Assembly (NCBI GenBank): GCA_015956445.1
Contig: WIUZ02000006.1
Location: 992,001 to 1,056,000, forward strand
Reading direction: 5' to 3'
Origin: Thelephora terrestris
Taxonomy: Eukaryota > Basidiomycota > Agaricomycetes > Thelephorales > Thelephoraceae
Length of the DNA: 64,000 nt
The notes beneath the pieces were generated by a model, which saw only the letters and a list, made by a program, of their open reading frames with translations, was not told where the DNA came from and searched no databases. The position numbers and the translations under genes are program-made. This document shows positions 60,078 through 64,000 of the stretch, in pieces; position 1 is the first letter of the stretch; every line of letters starts with the position of its first letter.

Positions 60078-61080
60078 GCCGTAGAGATATAGAAGAGGTG
60101 CACAAGAGCTGAAGGAGGCCAAAGAACGGTTGACTGGGGAGACATAATAGCTTCACCTGAGTTTTATACGAACCAGACCAGCCGCTAGACGGGGAAAAAC
60201 CACCCAGAGGACCAGAAGGGAGTAAGTCAACCTGATTGATGTCCATCCTACCAAGCCTGAAAGAAATCCAAAGTTGGATCTTGAAAATGGGGGAGGTGCC
60301 GTTTGGTATAGAAAGATCGGGGCTTGCGGTGCTGAGGAGCCCCCGAAATGCGAGTCAGCCAATCATGAAAATGTAGGGAGCCACTAAGGTCCCTTCCACC
60401 ACGATCTGTTGGAAGGAATGATGGAGAAAAGTCGCAGGAGTGGGAAATGCATTTCTCCAAAACAGTAACGTCGGAACTGTGTGGTTCGATCGCGCAGGAC
60501 GGAGTTGCGGTAGACCATACGCAGCATGTCAAGTAAATATTGCACTGAACAAGACGAAAAGGCCCAAGGTTTGACGGAGGGGGAGATAACCTTGGTCTGA
60601 TCTTTCCCAACCAAGCACCATCGAGCTTTTTCGCGTTACGTATTTCAAGACTGAACGCGCTAATCCTGTTTTCATACCCCAATGAGATATATTCCTACCT
60701 TTCTTCCGAAGATGCGGCCTGATACTCGTCGACAGGCGCGCCTTGCGATCTAAAAGGCGCTCTGAGGTTCTGAACCATTCCAGCGTCAGACAGAGTGGAG
60801 AGCACCATTAGTAGGCATGTTCTAGATCTATCCTATGATTGTCGGCGGTGAATTAATGATGCAGAGACTATCTGGTGATTACTATACTTCAGTAGCGGCG
60901 GGTTCCTCGTCAGAAACCAAATCGATCTTCTGACCTATACCCCCTCAAGCAGTTGCCCTTTGTCTTCCGTTCTCTAGATGCCCCGATTCTTTATCGCCTG
61001 TCCCCTCCTCGTGTTCGGTGCATTGGTCTAGAACATCGTCCAGCGTCGACAATACAATGGGACCAGCGTGAAAAAATAAA
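60078..61080. other. Intergenic, no gene seen
   Basis: About 1 kb between mdj1 3' end and the transporter start. A minus frame of 144 codons at 60248-60682 has no motif, no homologous partner and poor start context; not called. Confidence 0.45.
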
Positions 61081-62911
61081 TTAGAACCCGATAAGCCCCC
61101 TGATTTTTTTCCATGATTGTTCCGCCCATCCTCCCTCGTGGGACGGTGGTTGGGGAGATGAGAAATGAACCGTACCATTGTCATCAGCCTTTGCACTCGG
61201 TCGACGACCTTCCGTCTCCTTGGGTTCGTCTGCAACTCCATGAGAAGTTTTTGCCTTGATATTGCCCGATACTCGCCCTTCAACCTCGTCTGCGTACTGC
61301 TGCAGGATCTCGCGTTGGCGCGGTGTGAGAGATCTGTCGGATCATGTGTTCAGAACACAAATCATACGGGGCTGATTACCACACTGACCTCGGCAATTGA
61401 ATGTTGAACGTGACAAAAAGGTCCCCCTTCTCGCGACCCATTACTCGGTTCAGACCATGACCCTTGAGAATCATTTCTTCACCCTGCTGAGTTCCCGCAG
61501 GGACCCTCACATCGACCTCCCCATCGAGAATGGGTATACGAACCCTTCCCCCGAGGAGCGCTGTATGTAGCGGGATCCGCGCGTCATGGTAGAGGTTGAT
61601 CCCTTGTCGTTTGAAGAGTTTTGAGGCTAAAACTCGAACGCGAACGATCAGATCGCCTGGCTGGCCACTGCCAGAAATTGGCGAGTCGCCAGCTTCGGGG
61701 ACCCGAATCCCCATCCCGTCTTCGACACCTGCGATAGGGTTCAACTAAGGAAGCTAATTGGACGAGTGACGTTGAATCGTACCTGCTGGTATATTGACTA
61801 CGACGGATTTCCGTTGTCGTACTTTGCCTAGGCCGTCACAACTCATGCAGTTTCCTCCTTGGGGAACTGCTGAACCCACGCCTCGGCACACTTGGCAAGT
61901 GCTCGCCATCCGGAAGCCGCTGTCAACTACGAATGTTCTCGTACCGGTACCGTTACAGGCGGAGCATTTGGTACGTTTGATCCCGGGCTTCAAACCGGTG
62001 CCAGTGCACGGTGAACAATCAACGACCGGAGTGACCTCGATCGTCTTCTTGGTGCCCTTGCACGCCTCCATGAATGAAATCCCAATGGATGCTTCAAGAT
62101 CGGACCCTTTCGCATGATGGGAACGTGCACGAGTACCACTTGAAAAACCGCCTCCAAACAGGTGCTCGAATAGATTCGATTGCGACCCCTCAGAAGCATC
62201 AAAGAACGGATTGAACCCCCCACCGAACCCGGGAAAGCCACTACCGAAGGGATTCTGACCGGAAGCATCGGGATCAAAACCAGGCTGCTGGGATGCAGAT
62301 CCATACTGATCATAGGCGGCACGCTTCTTGTCGTCCTTGAGGATCTATCATTGGGGGTGCGCACGATTTAGTCGGGCCGGGCGAGGGCGGGCAATAGACA
62401 AGTACACGTACTTCGTATGCTTCTTGTATTTCCTGGAATTTTTCCCTCGCGTTTTTATCAGGGTTCGTATCAGGATGAAATTTTCGAGCCAGCTATCTAG
62501 CGTGTCAGACGCGTCCGAGCGCGATAAACTTAGCAACTGTGTTGCCAAACGCACAGAGAAATATATTTTCTTTACTTCGGCTGCAGTGGCATCCTTTTTG
62601 ACGCCAAGCACCTGATACGGATCCTTGGGCGCTGACAGAGGTGTTGAGGCATGGAAGTTTCGCTGGTTTCCAATATGGGAGAGTCAGCAGGACCGGACGG
62701 GAAAACATGTGAGATTGAAACGTACCCTGGATGATTGGGAGGGCCCGGTTACTGTCACGACCTTGTTCAATAGCCTGCGGGTGGCAAGGTTGCTTCTACG
62801 CGCTCCGGTATGAGTTGTGAGGGTCCGTAGGCAAGTCAGAGAGCGGTGACCGGAACAGGTACTCCAGGTAATGAAAGAAGAGATGCTCGCAGACGTAGCC
62901 AGCCCAGCCAT
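61081..62911 (-). CDS. mdj1: Mdj1, mitochondrial DnaJ (Hsp40)
   Basis: Seven exons (62911-62726, 62662-62555, 62492-62412, 62344-61783, 61728-61389, 61333-61176, 61130-61081) give 494 residues. Mdj1 is the matrix J-protein that works with Hsp70 (Ssc1) in folding. Seen: an Arg-rich presequence ending RRNFHAS; J domain DPYQVLGVKKDATAAEVKK, with HPD in LARKFHPDTNPDKNA; a Gly/Phe-rich part (GFPGFGGGFNPFFD); four CxxCxGxG zinc motifs (CSPCTGTG, CSACNGTG, CQVCRGVG, CMSCDGLG); a C-terminal substrate domain (RQGINLYHDARIPLHTALLG, LKGHGLN). It ends WAEQSWKKIRGLIGF, encoded by a 50-nt last exon. Intact. The start at 62911 gives a good mitochondrial leader. Confidence 0.92.
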
Positions 62912-63123
62912 TACACCCAGATTGCGATTGAAAACGGAGCAAAAGACACAAGCAAGAGTAAAGAGCAGGGAGGTGAAGAGTGTCTCGACGTCGGAGGTCA
63001 GACTCGGAAGACTGCTTCTGGTGTTTGGCCATGTTTGTATTCTACCTCTTTCCTGATCAATCTATTCCTTTCCGTCTATTCCACCCGCCTCGTCCAGCAC
63101 TTTGCAGTCCTCAACGATGATAT

Positions 63124-63846
63124 TCACGACGACGACGACGACGACGACGACTCTGGTGGTCGCCGGTGACTCCACCACGATTTTCCGTAGCTGACCTATG
63201 GATCCAATACCAATCACGGTCAACAGAGTGCGATCGGCTTCGCCAGCACTCACTAGAATTTCTTCGCCCTTCTTGATCGCTTCACCGCCTGTCCAGATGC
63301 TCATTCGAAGTTCGCCGTTATCGCCACGCCTTTCTTCAAATTGAGCGTTGGGCTTCCCGCAGATTCCGCGGTAATCGTTTATGAAACGTCCTTCGTTCCC
63401 CATCGCAGAGGCGTCGACCCCAACGCTTACTGAGCCATCTGGAGCGCGATACAATGATAAATCGTAGTCCGACGACGGCCTATCATCGCAATGAACTTCG
63501 CCCAGATAATCCAGCAGATACGTTCGTAGCGGTATCTTCTTCGCCGCAAATAATCCGAATTGTCCCACAGCCTGCTCGAGTTGTAGATCCAATCGCTTCA
63601 GTTTGATACTTTCCATCGCTTTTACAAACTAAATGCACTTGCTGGATGATTAGACGGCCCGGTAATCTTACGGATGACAATGAACGATGACTGCGGTTTG
63701 ATGTGCCCATGAGAATCTGGGAGCCGTTGTCCTTTGATAATATCAAGGATATCCTTGCTGACAGAGGAGTGGTATTTTTGGGTAGTAAGATATCGGATAT
63801 TCTTTGGCCAGTGTGGCGGCGTGTAGGATGAGGGAGAGCGAGACAT
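63124..63846 (-). CDS. SET-domain protein, putative lysine methyltransferase
   Basis: Three exons (63846-63672, 63618-63254, 63195-63124) give 203 residues. SET core: GQFGLFAAKKIPLRTYLLDY, LGEVHCDD, MGNEGRFINDYRG (the NxxRFxNH-like cofactor and pseudoknot part, here FINDYRG), AQFEERRGDNGELRMSIW and KKGEEILVSYGKSWW (the last part only after splicing the third exon). It is a compact SET protein with no pre-SET or other domain, common in basidiomycetes; the protein substrate is unknown, and a histone target is not implied. The C-terminus is PPE followed by a Ser run encoded by (TCG)n. The frame through the second intron reads a Val run instead and should not be used. Divergent from the casein kinase gene with 94 bp between starts. 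Confidence 0.85.
63127..63151. repeat. CGA/TCG trinucleotide microsatellite in the SET gene
   Basis: About eight perfect CGA units on plus, TCG on minus, directly before the stop of the SET gene, coding for a C-terminal poly-Ser. Prone to slippage but always in whole codons. Confidence 0.85.
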
Positions 63847-63940
63847 TGCCGTGTCGGAGGCCGGCTATCGCTGATTTGATTGGCTGTTCGCATCCTCTCT
63901 CTCAGCGACCACCACCACCGGCGTCGTCAATTCTTCCGCG

Positions 63941-64000
63941 ATGGGCAGAACGCCGACAAAATCTGTCGCGAGAGTCTATGCCGATGTCAACGGGAAGCTC
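63941..64000 (+). CDS. cka1: Casein kinase 2 catalytic subunit alpha, N-terminus only
   Basis: The last 60 bases encode MGRTPTKSVARVYADVNGKL. The SVARVYADVN stretch is the highly conserved N-terminus of CK2 alpha, which precedes the kinase domain; it binds the activation loop and keeps the kinase constitutively active. The gene continues beyond the right edge. No intron in the visible part. Confidence 0.8.
   Translation, partial: MGRTPTKSVARVYADVNGKL

Overview
The window is nuclear DNA of a filamentous basidiomycete, most likely an Agaricomycete. Genes are packed on both strands and split by many short GT-AG introns (mostly 45-70 bp). Several protein families are typical of mushroom-forming fungi. 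The dynein heavy chain motor is encoded without its N-terminal tail, the split-gene arrangement known only from Basidiomycota. No species can be named. Exon structures below were read by eye from splice signals, frame continuity and family conservation; all coordinates come from that reading.

Layout. 1-5.4 kb: N-terminus of a mitochondrial protein (left edge), a Ugo1-like mitochondrial carrier and a 2OG-oxygenase-like protein, all on minus. 5.6-14.3 kb: two paralogous seven-helix membrane proteins carried on a ~1.9 kb segmental duplication, which flank an Aim9-like phosphotransferase and a pair of small inverted-repeat elements, then about 2 kb with no gene. 14.3-22 kb: a BRD7/BRD9-region-like nuclear protein, mitoribosomal protein mL43, an unknown basic/serine-rich protein, TIM23 regulator Mgr2/Romo1 and peroxin Pex10. 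22.5-34.2 kb: the 20-exon dynein motor gene (dhc2 type). 34.3-37.2 kb: homoserine kinase and a secreted protein. 37.3-45.7 kb: a dynamic block with a tandem triplication of the Hsp90 co-chaperone p23/Sba1 (two intact, one broken), flanked by related unidentified fragments, then a degenerate RCC1/F-box gene split by an apparently intact pogo/Fot1 transposon. 47-52 kb: Vps4, Spc25 and a Dbf2/Sid2 NDR kinase. 54.6-64 kb: choline/ethanolamine kinase, an MFS transporter, mitochondrial DnaJ Mdj1, a SET-domain protein and the N-terminus of casein kinase 2 alpha (right edge).

How they fit together. Most genes are single housekeeping loci with no shared pathway. Spc25 (kinetochore) and the Dbf2-like mitotic exit/septation kinase share a ~210 bp divergent promoter, and several products act in mitochondria (Ugo1, Mgr2, mL43, Mdj1, Aim9-like). 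I see no gene cluster that looks like a new defence, toxin or biosynthetic system. The more unusual observations are the split dynein gene, the p23 array, a 4-nt microexon in mgr2, the intact pogo element inside a dying gene and the duplicated membrane-protein segment.
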